Below are positions 1 to 9,381 of a stretch of 64,000 nt of DNA, piece by piece (positions within the stretch are counted from its first letter, which is position 1; every line of letters begins with the position of its first letter). The translations under genes and the position numbers were made by a program. The DNA lies in NCBI RefSeq assembly GCF_017744655.1, contig NZ_JAGIAW010000001.1:434001-498000 (forward strand), written 5' to 3'. The notes beneath the pieces were generated by a model, which saw only the letters and a program-made list of their open reading frames with translations, was not told where the DNA came from and did not search any database. This stretch comes from Devosia sp. (lineage in GTDB: Bacteria > Pseudomonadota > Alphaproteobacteria > Rhizobiales > Devosiaceae).

Positions 1-667
1 GATCGCTCGCCGGGCCTTTGTGCATGATTTCGCCGCGGTCCATGACGTAGATGTCGTCGGCAATTTCGCGGCAAAAATCGAGGAATTGCTCGACCAAAAG
101 GATGGTTATGCCCTTCTCGTCGCGCAGGAATTGCAGCGCACGGCCGATGTCTTTGATGATCGAGGGCTGAATGCCTTCGGTGGGTTCATCGAGAACCAGA
201 ACTTTGGGTCGGGTGACCAGAGCGCGGCCGATAGCGAGCTGCTGCTGCTGGCCACCCGAGAGATCGCCGCCCCGCCGCCCAAGCATGGACTTGAGCACGG
301 GGAACAGCTCGAAAATGTATTCGGGAATATTGCGTTCGCTGCGGCCAAGGCCGGCATAGCCGGTTTCGAGGTTTTCCTTCACCGTCAGCAGCGGGAAGAT
401 TTCGCGACCCTGCGGCACGTAGCCGATGCCCATGCGGGCGCGCTTGTAGGGTGGCGTTTTTTTGAGCACGTCGCTGCCGAAAGTTATGGCACCCGACGAG
501 ATGTGATTAATGCCGGTGATGGCGCGGAGGGTTGACGATTTACCCACGCCATTGCGGCCGAGGACGGCGGTGATCTTGCCCGGCTGGCAATCGATGGACA
601 CGCCCTTGAGCGCTTGGGCGGCGCCGTAATGAAGGTCAATCGTTGAGATCGAGAGTGCTGCGGTCAT
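1..667 (-). CDS. urtE: Urea ABC transporter ATP-binding subunit UrtE (3' end outside window)
   Basis: This is one of the two ATPases that drive urea import through the UrtABCDE transporter. About 222 codons are visible before the gene leaves the window on the left. The translation shows a Walker A motif GRNGVGKSS near residue 39, the Q-loop stretch GYVPQGREIFPLLTV, an ABC signature LSGGQQQQ and a Walker B segment VLVLDEPTEGIQPSI. The DEPTEGIQPS stretch and the 'PQGREIFP' Q-loop are typical of UrtE rather than of its partner UrtD. The ATG overlaps the urtD stop in an ATGA arrangement, so the two ATPases are translationally coupled. It is the last urt gene of this minus-strand operon; what follows downstream is not visible. 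Confidence 0.93.
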   Translation of the reverse strand, partial: MTAALSISTIDLHYGAAQALKGVSIDCQPGKITAVLGRNGVGKSSTLRAITGINHISSGAITFGSDVLKKTPPYKRARMGIGYVPQGREIFPLLTVKENLETGYAGLGRSERNIPEYIFELFPVLKSMLGRRGGDLSGGQQQQLAIGRALVTRPKVLVLDEPTEGIQPSIIKDIGRALQFLRDEKGITILLVEQFLDFCREIADDIYVMDRGEIMHKGPASD

Positions 668-1413
668 CGGCCAAGGTACCTTTCAATCACGACTGGATTG
701 GCGCTGACCTGATCTAGCGATCCCTCGGCCAGCACGGCGCCTTCGGCCAGACACACGACGCGCGAGCCCAGCTCGCGCACGAAGCTCATATCGTGCTCGA
801 CCACTACCACCGACCGGGTTTTTGCGATTTCGCGCAGCAGTTTCGCGGTCTCCTCGGTCTCGCTGTCGGTCATGCCGGCGACGGGTTCGTCGACGAGCAG
901 CAGCTTCGGATCTTGTGCAAGCAGCATGCCAATTTCGAGCCACTGCTTCTGTCCGTGGCTGAGATTGGCAGCGTATTCGTCCTTGCGGTGCAGGAGACGG
1001 ACGGTTTCGAGGATTTCGGTGATGCGGGCAACGTCTTCGTCGCTGGGCGTGTAGAAGAGCGCAGCGAAAATGCCGCGCGGCTTCTTCAGCGCCATTTCGA
1101 GATTGTCCCACACAGTGTGGCTTTCGAACACGGTGGGTTTCTGGAATTTGCGGCCGATGCCGAGATTGGCGATGGCGGCTTCGTCGAGCTTGGTGAGATC
1201 GGTGCGGCCATCAAACATGACGTCGCCAGCGTCGGGGCGCGTCTTGCCGGTGATGATGTCCATCATCGTCGTCTTGCCCGCGCCATTGGGGCCGATGATG
1301 GCCAGCATTTCGGTGGGGCGGACGATGATCGAGAGATTGTTGATGGCCCTGAAACCGTCAAAGGCAACGGAGACGCCGTTGAGGTAGAGCATCGTATCCT
1401 GAGCTTTGCTCAT
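664..1413 (-). CDS. urtD: Urea ABC transporter ATP-binding subunit UrtD
   Basis: This is the second ATPase of the urea importer, 249 residues, normal for the family. Walker A GPNGAGKT lies at residues 41-48, the signature LSHGQ at 151-155 and Walker B LLLVDEP at 171-177. The variant signature (LSHGQ instead of LSGGQ) and the segment LGIGRKFQKPTVF are characteristic of UrtD. Its stop overlaps the urtE start by four bases, and its own start lies five bases after the urtC stop, so urtC, urtD and urtE are one transcription unit. The protein works on the cytoplasmic face as a likely heterodimer with UrtE. Confidence 0.95.
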   Translation of the reverse strand: MSKAQDTMLYLNGVSVAFDGFRAINNLSIIVRPTEMLAIIGPNGAGKTTMMDIITGKTRPDAGDVMFDGRTDLTKLDEAAIANLGIGRKFQKPTVFESHTVWDNLEMALKKPRGIFAALFYTPSDEDVARITEILETVRLLHRKDEYAANLSHGQKQWLEIGMLLAQDPKLLLVDEPVAGMTDSETEETAKLLREIAKTRSVVVVEHDMSFVRELGSRVVCLAEGAVLAEGSLDQVSANPVVIERYLGR

Positions 1414-1418
1414 TGGCT

Positions 1419-2618
1419 TTACTCCGCCGGCCGGGGTTGGACACTGTCGAAGGTACTGGGGTCTTCACCACGCTCGATATCGGCCGATTGAGCTGGCGTC
1501 GGGGCTGCGGGTTCTTCGGCCTTTTTGCGGCGAGCACCGAAGATCTGCTTCCAGAGACCCACGATGCCTTTGGGAAGGAAGAGCGTTACGAAGATGAAGA
1601 GCGCGCCGAGGGCGAAAAGCCAGAATTCGGGCAGGGCGCTGGTGAACCAGGATTTGCCGAGGTTGACGACGATGGCACCGATGATTGGGCCGATCAGGGT
1701 GCCGCGGCCACCAACGGCGGTCCAGATGACGACTTCGATGGAATTGCCGGGCTCGAATTCGCCGGGATTGATGATGCCGACCTGCGGCACATACAGAGCG
1801 CCGGCAATACCGGCCATGATGGCCGAGACGGTGAAGGCGAAGAGTTTTACGTATTCGACGCGGTAGCCGATGAAGCGCGTGCGGCTTTCGGCATCGCGCA
1901 CGGCGACCATGACCTTTCCGAGTTTGGAATTGACGATCATCGAGCAGACGAGGACCGAGAGGGCCAGGGCAATGGCGGTCGCGGCAAAGAGGATGACGCG
2001 GGTCGACTGGGCCTGAACTGGGGCGCCGAGAATGTCCTTGAAGTCGGTGAGGCCGTTATTGCCGCCAAAACCCATGTCGTTGCGGAAGAAGGCGAGCAGC
2101 AGGGCGAAGGTCATCGCCTGGGTGATGATCGAGAGATAGACGCCGGTCACGCGGCTGCGGAAGGCGAAAAAGCCGAAGATGAAGGCGAGGAGGCCGGGTA
2201 CCAGCACGACCATGGCCATGGCGAACCAGAAATTGTCAAAACCCATCCAGTACCAGGGCAGCTCCTTCCAGTTGAGGAAGACCATGAAGTCGGGAAGCGT
2301 CGGATTACCATAGACGCCGCGGGTGCCGATCTGGCGCATGAGATACATGCCCATGGCATAGCCGCCGAGCGCGAAGAAGGCGCTATGGCCGAGCGAGAGG
2401 ATGCCGCAATAGCCCCAGACCAAGTCCAGCGCGAGCGCCAGGATGGCGTAGCTCAGATATTTGCCGAGAAGTGAGACGAGATAGGTCGGGACGTGGCCGA
2501 ACTGGCCCGGCGGGATGAGGAGATTCGCCATGGGCACGAGGACGGCCACGGCGAGGAAGATGCCGATGACCCAGACGGCCTTTTTGTCGAGCGCGCGGAA
2601 CAGGGCTTGGGTCAGCAT
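1419..2618 (-). CDS. urtC: Urea ABC transporter permease UrtC
   Basis: This is one of the two membrane subunits of the urea channel, 399 residues, of the LivM-like branched-chain permease family. The sequence has a hydrophobic N-terminus, the segment LDLVWGYCGILSLGHSAFF that is typical of LivM/UrtC permeases, and several further membrane helices up to about residue 345. The last 50 residues are a charged, Pro/Ala-rich cytoplasmic tail with a basic stretch (RRKKAEE). The gene lies between urtB and urtD on the same strand. The gap to urtB (154 bases) is filled by a palindromic repeat, which may cause some transcript processing between urtB and urtC. Confidence 0.94.
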   Translation of the reverse strand: MLTQALFRALDKKAVWVIGIFLAVAVLVPMANLLIPPGQFGHVPTYLVSLLGKYLSYAILALALDLVWGYCGILSLGHSAFFALGGYAMGMYLMRQIGTRGVYGNPTLPDFMVFLNWKELPWYWMGFDNFWFAMAMVVLVPGLLAFIFGFFAFRSRVTGVYLSIITQAMTFALLLAFFRNDMGFGGNNGLTDFKDILGAPVQAQSTRVILFAATAIALALSVLVCSMIVNSKLGKVMVAVRDAESRTRFIGYRVEYVKLFAFTVSAIMAGIAGALYVPQVGIINPGEFEPGNSIEVVIWTAVGGRGTLIGPIIGAIVVNLGKSWFTSALPEFWLFALGALFIFVTLFLPKGIVGLWKQIFGARRKKAEEPAAPTPAQSADIERGEDPSTFDSVQPRPAE

Positions 2619-2644
2619 CTAAAGTCTCCAGTCGTGGGGAGAGC

Positions 2645-2765
2645 CCCCCTCATCCGGCGCTGCGCGCCACCTTCTCCCCGATGGGGAGAAGAACAAGAGG
2701 AGGGCACCATTCCTCTCCCCATTGGGGAGAGGGTGGATCGGGCAAAGCCCGAGACGGGTGAGGGG
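2645..2765. repeat. Dispersed intergenic palindromic repeat, family C copy 1
   Basis: About 121 bases fill the urtB-urtC gap. The element starts CCCCCTCATCCGGCGCTGCG and ends with the near-complement GGGTGAGGGG. Inside are two small hairpins, CTTCTCCCCGATGGGGAGAA and CTCTCCCCATTGGGGAGAG. A second copy with the same ends and the same internal hairpins lies at 56045-56167 between murC and ddl. The two copies differ in the middle but keep the stems, which indicates a structured mobile or REP-like family. Confidence 0.85.
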
Positions 2766-2772
2766 AAGGCCA

Positions 2773-4386
2773 TCATTGTTCGATCGCCCTTCCCTTAAGG
2801 GCAAAGAGGCCCCGCGGACGCCGCTGGATGAAGAGGATGATCAGCACCAGGATCAGGATTTTGCCGAGCACCGCGCCGGCATAGGGCTCGAGGAACTTGT
2901 TGGCGACGCCGAGGGTCAGGGCGCCGACAAAGGTGCCCCAGAGATTGCCCACGCCGCCGAAGACCACGACCATGAAGCTATCGATGATGTAGTTCTGGCC
3001 AAGGTTCGGGGAGATGTTGTCGATCTGGGTCAGTGCGACACCGGCAAGGCCGGCAATGCCGGAGCCGAGGCCGAAGGTCATGGCATCGACGAAGGGGGTG
3101 CGGATGCCCATGGCCGAGGCCATGCGGCGGTTCTGGGTGACGGCGCGCATCTGGAGGCCGAGCGGGGTGCGGTTGAGGATCAGCAGCAGCATGAAGAAGA
3201 CGATCAGCGCAAAGATTACGATCCAGAAGCGATTGTAGGTGATGGCGAGGCCGAAGAAGTCGGTGGAGCCGGACATCCAGGTCGGCGCGATGACCATCTG
3301 GTTGGTCGGTCCGAAGATGGAGCGCACGGTCTGCTGCAGGATCAGGGAAAGGCCCCAGGTGGCGAGCAGGGTTTCGAGCGGGCGGCCATAGAGCCAGCGG
3401 ATGATGCCGCGCTCGATGCCAACGCCGATGGCGCCGGTGACGAGGAAGGCGACGGGCAGGGCGATGAGCAGGGAATAATCGAGCAGGCCCGGGAAGTTCT
3501 GGCGGATGACGAGCTGGACGAGGAAGGTCGTATAGGCGCCGAGCATGACCATTTCGCCATGGGCCATATTGATGACGCCCATGACGCCGAAGGTGATGGC
3601 AAGGCCGATGGCGGCGAGGAGAAGCACCGATCCGAGCGAGACGCCGAACCAGACGTTTTGCAGCGCTCCCCAGACGGCGCGGCCCTGTTCGAGGCCGGAA
3701 ATGGCGGACTGGATGGTCGGCTTCACTTCGTCGGGTGCGTTGGCGAGAGCGCCGGTGAGGATAGTGATGGCATTGCGGCCGGCGCCCGAGACGATCTGGG
3801 GCACCGCGGCGTTCTTGTCTTCCACGCTGGCGTCTTCGCTCGTCAGTATGGTGACAGCGCGGGCAGCCTGCATGGCGGAGCGCACATTGGCTTCGGTTTC
3901 GGCGGCGATGGCCTCGTCGAGCAGCGGCAGATTGGCGGCGTCCGGCTTGGCGAGGAAACCCTGGGCGGCCGAGAGGCGCGTGCCCGGGTTGTCGCTCATC
4001 AGCGTCATGCCGGAGAGGGCAGCGGAAATATCGCGCCGCAGGCCGTTATTGACGCGGATGCGGGAGAGATCGGCGTCGGCACCGAGATCCACGGCTTCGC
4101 CGGTCAGCGGGTCGGTAATAGAGGAGCCGCGCTGGATGACGACCGCGCCGGAGGTTTCGTCGAGATAGAGATTGCCTTCGCCGAGGGCGGTTAAGACCGG
4201 AACGACGCTGGGGTCGCCGGTCGAGGCGAGTGTCGTGACGATGGCGCCGAGTTCGCGCAGGCTTGCTTCACCCAAGGCGGTGACTTGAGCCGGGATATCC
4301 ACGGCCGCGTCTTGGGCGCGCACCATCTGCGTGGGCAGCAGAAGCGACAGGGTGAGAAGTGCCAGGCGGAGAATTTGAGTCAGCAT
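2773..4386 (-). CDS. urtB: Urea ABC transporter permease UrtB with N-terminal extracytoplasmic domain
   Basis: This is the second permease of the urea importer, 537 residues. It has a signal-type N-terminus (about residues 1-24, ending MVRAQ). A soluble domain of about 200 residues follows; it is normal for UrtB and absent from LivH. A LivH-type membrane domain begins near residue 245 and includes the segment GVMGVINMAHGEMVMLGAY. It pairs with UrtC to form the channel and receives urea from UrtA. The gene follows urtA by 76 bases that contain a strong hairpin, so expression below urtA is probably reduced relative to the binding protein. Confidence 0.94.
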   Translation of the reverse strand: MLTQILRLALLTLSLLLPTQMVRAQDAAVDIPAQVTALGEASLRELGAIVTTLASTGDPSVVPVLTALGEGNLYLDETSGAVVIQRGSSITDPLTGEAVDLGADADLSRIRVNNGLRRDISAALSGMTLMSDNPGTRLSAAQGFLAKPDAANLPLLDEAIAAETEANVRSAMQAARAVTILTSEDASVEDKNAAVPQIVSGAGRNAITILTGALANAPDEVKPTIQSAISGLEQGRAVWGALQNVWFGVSLGSVLLLAAIGLAITFGVMGVINMAHGEMVMLGAYTTFLVQLVIRQNFPGLLDYSLLIALPVAFLVTGAIGVGIERGIIRWLYGRPLETLLATWGLSLILQQTVRSIFGPTNQMVIAPTWMSGSTDFFGLAITYNRFWIVIFALIVFFMLLLILNRTPLGLQMRAVTQNRRMASAMGIRTPFVDAMTFGLGSGIAGLAGVALTQIDNISPNLGQNYIIDSFMVVVFGGVGNLWGTFVGALTLGVANKFLEPYAGAVLGKILILVLIILFIQRRPRGLFALKGRAIEQ

Positions 4387-4420
4387 CGCTTGGAAAGTCC
4401 TTGTCGCTGCGAGAGAAAGA

Positions 4421-4445
4421 GGCAGGGGCGGTTGCCGCCCCTGCC
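4421..4445 (-). promoter_or_regulatory. Hairpin between urtA and urtB
   Basis: A perfect 11-bp stem (GGCAGGGGCGG and its complement) with a three-base loop sits between the urtA stop and the urtB start. On the minus strand it is followed by a short pyrimidine-rich stretch rather than a clean T-run. Such hairpins after binding-protein genes of ABC operons commonly stabilise the upstream mRNA or partly terminate transcription, so that the binding protein is made in excess; that role here is inferred. Confidence 0.65.
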
Positions 4446-4462
4446 GGGTTCAAGCGGTTCGC

Positions 4463-5767
4463 TTACTGTGCGGAGCCGCCGCAGGTCTTGGTTTCGGTAT
4501 TGTAGTTGCCGCAGTTGATCGGAGCGGTCCAATCGGCTTCCAGCATCTTGGATTCGGGCAGGTAGTCGGACCATGCGTCGCCGGGGACGAGGTCTTCGGT
4601 TTCCCAGACCACGAAGAACTGGCCGTCATCCTGGATTTCACCGATCAGCACGGGCTTGGTGATGTGGTGGTTCGGGAGCATCTTGGCGATACCGCCGGTC
4701 AGGTTCGGCGTTTCGAGGCCGACAATGTTGTCGATCACGGCATCGGCTTCAGTCGAACCGGCCTTTTCGACCGCAGCAACCCAGAGATTGAAGCCAATCA
4801 TGTGGGCTTCCATCGGGTCGTTGGTGACGCGGGTGTCCGAACCGATGAACTTCTGCCAATCAGCGATAAAGGCTTCGTTTTCGGGAGTATCGACCGACAT
4901 GAAGTAGTTCCAGGCGGCGAGGTGACCCACCAGTGGGGTGGTGTCGAAGCCGGAGAGTTCTTCTTCGCCGACCGAGAATGCCACGACCGGGATGTCCTCG
5001 GCCTTGATGCCCTGGTTGCCCAGTTCACGGTAGAACGGCACGTTGGCGTCGCCATTGATGGTCGAGACCACGGCGGTCTTCTTGCCGGCCGAACCAAAGG
5101 TCTTGATGTCGGAGACAATCGTCTGCCAATCGGAGTGACCGAAGGGCGTGTAGTTGATCATGATGTCTTCCGGAGCCACGCCCTTGTCGAGCAGGTACTG
5201 CTCGAGAATCTTGTTGGTGGTCTGGGGGTAGACGTAGTCGGTGCCGGCGAGGACCCAGCGCTCGACCGAGCCGCCATCTTCGCTCATGAGGTAATCAACA
5301 GCCGGGATAGCCTGCTGGTTAGGCGAAGCGCCGGTGTAGAACACGTTGCGCTGGGATTCTTCGCCTTCGTACTGGACGGGGTAGAAGAGCAGCGAGTTGA
5401 GTTCTTCAAAGACCGGGAGGACGGACTTGCGGCAGACCGAGGTCCAGCAACCGAAGACCACGTCTACGCCGTCGACTTCGATCAACTGGCGGGCGAGTTC
5501 GGCGGCCAGCGGCCAATCCGAAGCGATGTCGACCACGACGGGCTCGAGCTGCTTGCCCAGAACGCCGCCCTTGGCATTTTGCTGTTCGATGAGGAACAGC
5601 ATGGTGTCCTTGAGGGTGGTTTCCGAAATCGCCATCGTGCCCGAAAGCGAGTGCAGGATACCGACCTTGATGGTGTCTTCCTGGGCCATGGCCGGAACCA
5701 TGGGCAGGGAAATGCTGCCGGCGAGTGCCGCGGCGAGCAGGGCGCTTTTGGCGCGGGTGAAGTTCAT
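4463..5767 (-). CDS. urtA: Urea ABC transporter substrate-binding protein UrtA
   Basis: This is the periplasmic urea-binding protein, 434 residues, first gene of the urtABCDE operon. It has a signal peptide (residues 1-28, cleavage near AMAQ). The mature protein begins with the family-typical DTIKVGILHSLSGTMAISE and contains FGCWTSVCRKSVLPVFEE, a UrtA hallmark. The fold is a type I periplasmic binding protein of the amide/urea class. The gene is divergent from a transporter-kinase hybrid that starts at 6010, with about 240 bases of shared regulatory region, so that kinase is the obvious candidate regulator. Confidence 0.95.
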   Translation of the reverse strand: MNFTRAKSALLAAALAGSISLPMVPAMAQEDTIKVGILHSLSGTMAISETTLKDTMLFLIEQQNAKGGVLGKQLEPVVVDIASDWPLAAELARQLIEVDGVDVVFGCWTSVCRKSVLPVFEELNSLLFYPVQYEGEESQRNVFYTGASPNQQAIPAVDYLMSEDGGSVERWVLAGTDYVYPQTTNKILEQYLLDKGVAPEDIMINYTPFGHSDWQTIVSDIKTFGSAGKKTAVVSTINGDANVPFYRELGNQGIKAEDIPVVAFSVGEEELSGFDTTPLVGHLAAWNYFMSVDTPENEAFIADWQKFIGSDTRVTNDPMEAHMIGFNLWVAAVEKAGSTEADAVIDNIVGLETPNLTGGIAKMLPNHHITKPVLIGEIQDDGQFFVVWETEDLVPGDAWSDYLPESKMLEADWTAPINCGNYNTETKTCGGSAQ

Positions 5768-5860
5768 ATGTTCGTCCCTCTAGTTTGTTTGACCCCAAGG
5801 AGACAGCCAAGGGAGGCGCCTCGATGGGGGCACCTGAGACGATTTTTTAACGGTGCCCTA

Positions 5861-5876
5861 TACGTCGATTGACGTA
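5861..5876. promoter_or_regulatory. Inverted repeat in the urtA / sensor-kinase divergent region
   Basis: TACGTC, four bases, then GACGTA form a perfect short palindrome 94 bases upstream of the urtA start and about 135 bases upstream of the kinase start. Its position between divergent genes fits an operator for the LuxR-type regulator encoded just downstream (9368-10294). No sigma-54 consensus was found here. The assignment is positional only. Confidence 0.35.
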
Positions 5877-6009
5877 ACTGGCTGACGAGGAGATTCCGCC
5901 GCGACGCGGAAGGGCCTGAAAAACCGCGTGATTTTGCGAAAAACCGTGCTAAGACTTGCGTGGCGAATTTTTGGGCAGCGCAGCGAATTGGTTAAGGCTT
6001 GAGCGAATA

Positions 6010-9000
6010 ATGGCGCGGCAACGGATCATTCCCATCAGGCGCGAATACAATCGCTGGGTCGCCAATCAGACGCTCGAAGACTATGCGCTGCGCTTTACCG
6101 CCAAGTCGGCGCGTCGTTTTTCCAATGATCGAATCTCGCAGACGGCCATTGGGGCCATCTCGTTTCTGGCGCTGGAGGCCATCGGCGGTAGCATTACGCT
6201 GTCATATGGGACGACCAATGCGCTGATTGCGATAGTCGTCGCGTCTATCGCCATCTTGCTCGTCGGCGTGCCGATCTCGCGCTACGCGACGCGGCACGGG
6301 GTGGACGTCGATCTGCTCACCCGCGGGGCCAGCTTCGGCTATATCGGCTCGACGATCACCTCGCTGATCTATGCGAGTTTCACCTTCATCCTCTTCGCCA
6401 TCGAAGCGTCGATCATGTCGAGCGCGCTTGAGCTGGCTTTCGGCATTCCGCTCTGGATGGGGCACATCATCTCGGCCCTGATCGTCATTCCGCTGGTGAC
6501 GCATGGCATCAGGATGATTTCGAGCTTTCAGGTGCTGACGCAGCCGATCTGGATCGTGCTCAACATCCTGCCATTCATTTTCATCGCCTTCATGGATTGG
6601 GAGAAGTTCGATCTCTGGCGCGCTTTTGGTGGGCTGGGACAGCCTGAGGGCGCGGCGGGGACCATTTCGCCGTTCGACATTGCCAAGTTTGGTGCTGCTT
6701 CGGCGGTGATCCTGGCGCTGATGACGCAGATTGGCGAGCAGGTCGATTTTTTGCGATTTTTGCCAGCGGAAGGCGCGCCGAAATGGCGGCAGAAGCTCGG
6801 GATTTTCCTGGCTGGGGCAGGGTGGGTTGTCGTCGGCGCGCCCAAGCTGATCGCGGGGTCGTTTCTCGCGTTTCTGGCGCTTTCGGCGGGTGTTTCGCCT
6901 GAGCACGCGTCAGAGCCCGGTTACATGTATGCCGTGGCGTTTGGCTACATGATCCCCAATGAGTTCGTAGCGCTGATGCTGATGGCGGTCTTCGTGGTCG
7001 TCAGCCAGCTTAAGATCAATGTGATGAACGCCTATGCCGGGTCGCTGGCCTGGTCGAATTTCTTTTCGCGGCTGACTCACAGCCATCCGGGGCGCGTGGT
7101 CTGGCTGCTGTTCAATGTGGCGATTGCGCTGCTACTGATGGAGCTGGGCATCTATCGGCTCTTGGAAGAGACGCTCGGCATCTTTTCGATCATCGCCATG
7201 GCGTGGCTCTGCTCGATCTCGGCCGATCTCTTCGTCAACAAACCGCTGGGCCTGTCGCCGCCGGGCATCGAGTTCAAGCGGGCGCACCTTTACGACATCA
7301 ATCCAGTTGGTGTCGGCTCGATGCTGCTCTCGGCCGTCATTGCGCTGGCGGCGCATTTCGGGGCCTTTGGCGAGATGGCGGCGGCGCTGGCGCCCTATAT
7401 TGCGCTGGTGGTCTGCTTCATTGCATCGCCTGCCATCGCATGGGCGACCAAGGGCAAATACTATCTCGCGCGCAAGCCGCGAAAGGCATGGGCTAGCAAG
7501 ACGTCGCTGACCTGTTCGATCTGCGAGCACCCCTTCGAGCCGGAGGATATGGCGTGGTGCCCGGCCTATGCGGCGCCGATCTGTTCGCTCTGCTGTTCGC
7601 TCGATGCGCGCTGCCATGACATGTGCAAGCCGCACGCGCATTTCCGCGCCCAGACGCATGCGGTGGCGTCGAGCGTCTTGCCGCAATGGGCGATCGAAAA
7701 GCTGCAGACCCGGATTGGGCGCTATGGGATTTCCATGGGTATCGCCACGGCGATCCTCGGCGGAATCCTGGGGCTCATCTACTATTTCGCCAGCCAATCG
7801 GCGCCGGATACTTCGGACGTGGTCGGCGGCACGCTGCTTGTCGTCTTCTTTGTCTTTGCCGTCGCGGCGGGGATCATGACGTGGTTCCTCGTGCTGGCGC
7901 ATGACAGCCGGTTGGTCGCGGAAGAGGAGAGCACCCGGCAAAACACCTTGCTGCTCAAGGAAATCGACGCGCACGGCAAGACCGACGCCGAGCTGCAGCG
8001 GGCCAAGGAAAAGGCCGAGGCGGCCAACCAGGCGAAGTCGCGCTATGTCGTTGGCCTCAGCCACGAATTGCGCACGCCGCTCAATGCGGTGATGGGCTAT
8101 GCGCAAATCCTTGAGCGCGATCCGGAGGTGCCGGAGAACCGGCGCGGGTCGGTGCAGGTGATCCGTCGCAGCGCCGAGCATCTGTCCGGGCTGATCGATG
8201 GCCTGCTCGACATTTCCAAGATCGAGGCTGGGCGGCTGCACGTCTATTCCAACGAGATCAATATCCAAGATTTTCTGGATCAGATCGTCGATATGTTCCG
8301 TCTGCAGGCCGAAGCCAAGGGGCTGGAATTCCGCCATTCACGCGCCAAGGCCTTGCCGATCTATGTGCGGACCGACGAAAAGCGGCTGCGGCAGATTCTG
8401 GTCAATCTGCTCTCCAACGCCATCAAGTTCACGAGCTCAGGCCATGTCAGCTTCGAGGTCGCCTATCGCATGCAGGTGGCGACTTTTACTGTCTCGGACA
8501 GCGGCAGCGGTATTTCGCCCGGCGATCTCGACCATATTTTTGAGCCCTTCGTGCGCGGTGAGGCAGAGCACAACCGCTTCACGCCGGGTCTTGGCCTGGG
8601 GCTGACCATAACAAAGTTGCTGACTGAAACGCTGGGCGGCGAAATCACCGTGTCGAGCACGGTTGGCGTCGGCACGCGCTTCCAGGCGCGCCTCATGCTA
8701 GCCAAGGTCGAGCGCCTGAGCCAGGGTCGAGCCGATCTACGCCGGATCGTTGGGTATGCCGGGCCGGCGCGGGTGGTGATGGTTGTCGATGACAATCAGG
8801 ACCATCGCGAGTTGATGCGCGAAATGCTCTCGCCGCTGGGCTTTGTCGTGCTGACGGCGGCGGATGGTCTCGCCTGCCTCGATCAGGTCACCACGACGCA
8901 ACCGGATATTTTCTTCGTCGATATCCGCATGCCCGGTATGAGCGGCTGGGATCTGGTTGCCGCGCTGCGTGAAAGAGGCGTTGCCGAGCCCATCGTCATG

Positions 9001-9381
9001 CTCTCGGCCAATATCGGGGACGGGGCTGGGCCGGCAAGCGCCGATGCCGGGCACAATGATGCGCTGGCCAAGCCGTTTGACCTCAAGCAATTGCTCGACA
9101 AGATCGGCGCGCAACTGGCGCTCGACTGGACCTATTTCGAGGCTCCGGTGCCAAAGCCCAAAAAGACGAGGAAGCTGCGCTCGCCCGGGGTGGAGCACTT
9201 GCGCGAATTGGCCAATCTGGGGCAAATCGGCCATATCAGGGGGATAGAAGCGAAATTGACCGAACTGGCCGTCGATCCCAACAACGAGCCCTTGGTGACC
9301 GCCTTGCGCGGGCACATGGAGAGCTTCGATTTCGACGGCTATGCGGAACTGCTCGAACGGGTCAGCCATGAGCAGGATTGA
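6010..9381 (+). CDS. NCS1-type transporter / hybrid histidine kinase / receiver fusion
   Basis: A membrane sensor of 1123 residues. Residues 1 to about 490 resemble a purine/cytosine permease (NCS1 family) with about 12 membrane helices. Residues about 501-545 form a cysteine-rich knuckle (TCSICEHPF, AWCPAYAAPICSLCC, CHDMCKPH) able to bind zinc. Two more helices follow, then a kinase core with the phospho-histidine in SHELRTPLNAVMGYAQ (His685), an ATPase domain (DEKRLRQILVNLLSNAIKF) and a receiver with Asp971 in DIRMPGMSGW. An upstream TTG at 5956 is in frame, but the ATG at 6010 begins the conserved basic N-terminus and is preferred. It overlaps the response regulator gene by 14 bases. Placement beside urtA suggests that it senses urea or a nucleobase-type nitrogen source and controls the urt operon; this is inferred. 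Confidence 0.85.
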   Translation: MARQRIIPIRREYNRWVANQTLEDYALRFTAKSARRFSNDRISQTAIGAISFLALEAIGGSITLSYGTTNALIAIVVASIAILLVGVPISRYATRHGVDVDLLTRGASFGYIGSTITSLIYASFTFILFAIEASIMSSALELAFGIPLWMGHIISALIVIPLVTHGIRMISSFQVLTQPIWIVLNILPFIFIAFMDWEKFDLWRAFGGLGQPEGAAGTISPFDIAKFGAASAVILALMTQIGEQVDFLRFLPAEGAPKWRQKLGIFLAGAGWVVVGAPKLIAGSFLAFLALSAGVSPEHASEPGYMYAVAFGYMIPNEFVALMLMAVFVVVSQLKINVMNAYAGSLAWSNFFSRLTHSHPGRVVWLLFNVAIALLLMELGIYRLLEETLGIFSIIAMAWLCSISADLFVNKPLGLSPPGIEFKRAHLYDINPVGVGSMLLSAVIALAAHFGAFGEMAAALAPYIALVVCFIASPAIAWATKGKYYLARKPRKAWASKTSLTCSICEHPFEPEDMAWCPAYAAPICSLCCSLDARCHDMCKPHAHFRAQTHAVASSVLPQWAIEKLQTRIGRYGISMGIATAILGGILGLIYYFASQSAPDTSDVVGGTLLVVFFVFAVAAGIMTWFLVLAHDSRLVAEEESTRQNTLLLKEIDAHGKTDAELQRAKEKAEAANQAKSRYVVGLSHELRTPLNAVMGYAQILERDPEVPENRRGSVQVIRRSAEHLSGLIDGLLDISKIEAGRLHVYSNEINIQDFLDQIVDMFRLQAEAKGLEFRHSRAKALPIYVRTDEKRLRQILVNLLSNAIKFTSSGHVSFEVAYRMQVATFTVSDSGSGISPGDLDHIFEPFVRGEAEHNRFTPGLGLGLTITKLLTETLGGEITVSSTVGVGTRFQARLMLAKVERLSQGRADLRRIVGYAGPARVVMVVDDNQDHRELMREMLSPLGFVVLTAADGLACLDQVTTTQPDIFFVDIRMPGMSGWDLVAALRERGVAEPIVMLSANIGDGAGPASADAGHNDALAKPFDLKQLLDKIGAQLALDWTYFEAPVPKPKKTRKLRSPGVEHLRELANLGQIGHIRGIEAKLTELAVDPNNEPLVTALRGHMESFDFDGYAELLERVSHEQD

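Noticed and set aside
2722..4194. A 490-codon open frame opposite urtB
   Set aside because: Its His/Asp/Gly-rich translation is typical of the complement of a membrane protein gene; urtB on the other strand is certain.
5956..6009. TTG start 18 codons upstream for the transporter-kinase hybrid
   Set aside because: No ribosome site, and the conserved basic N-terminus begins at the ATG at 6010.
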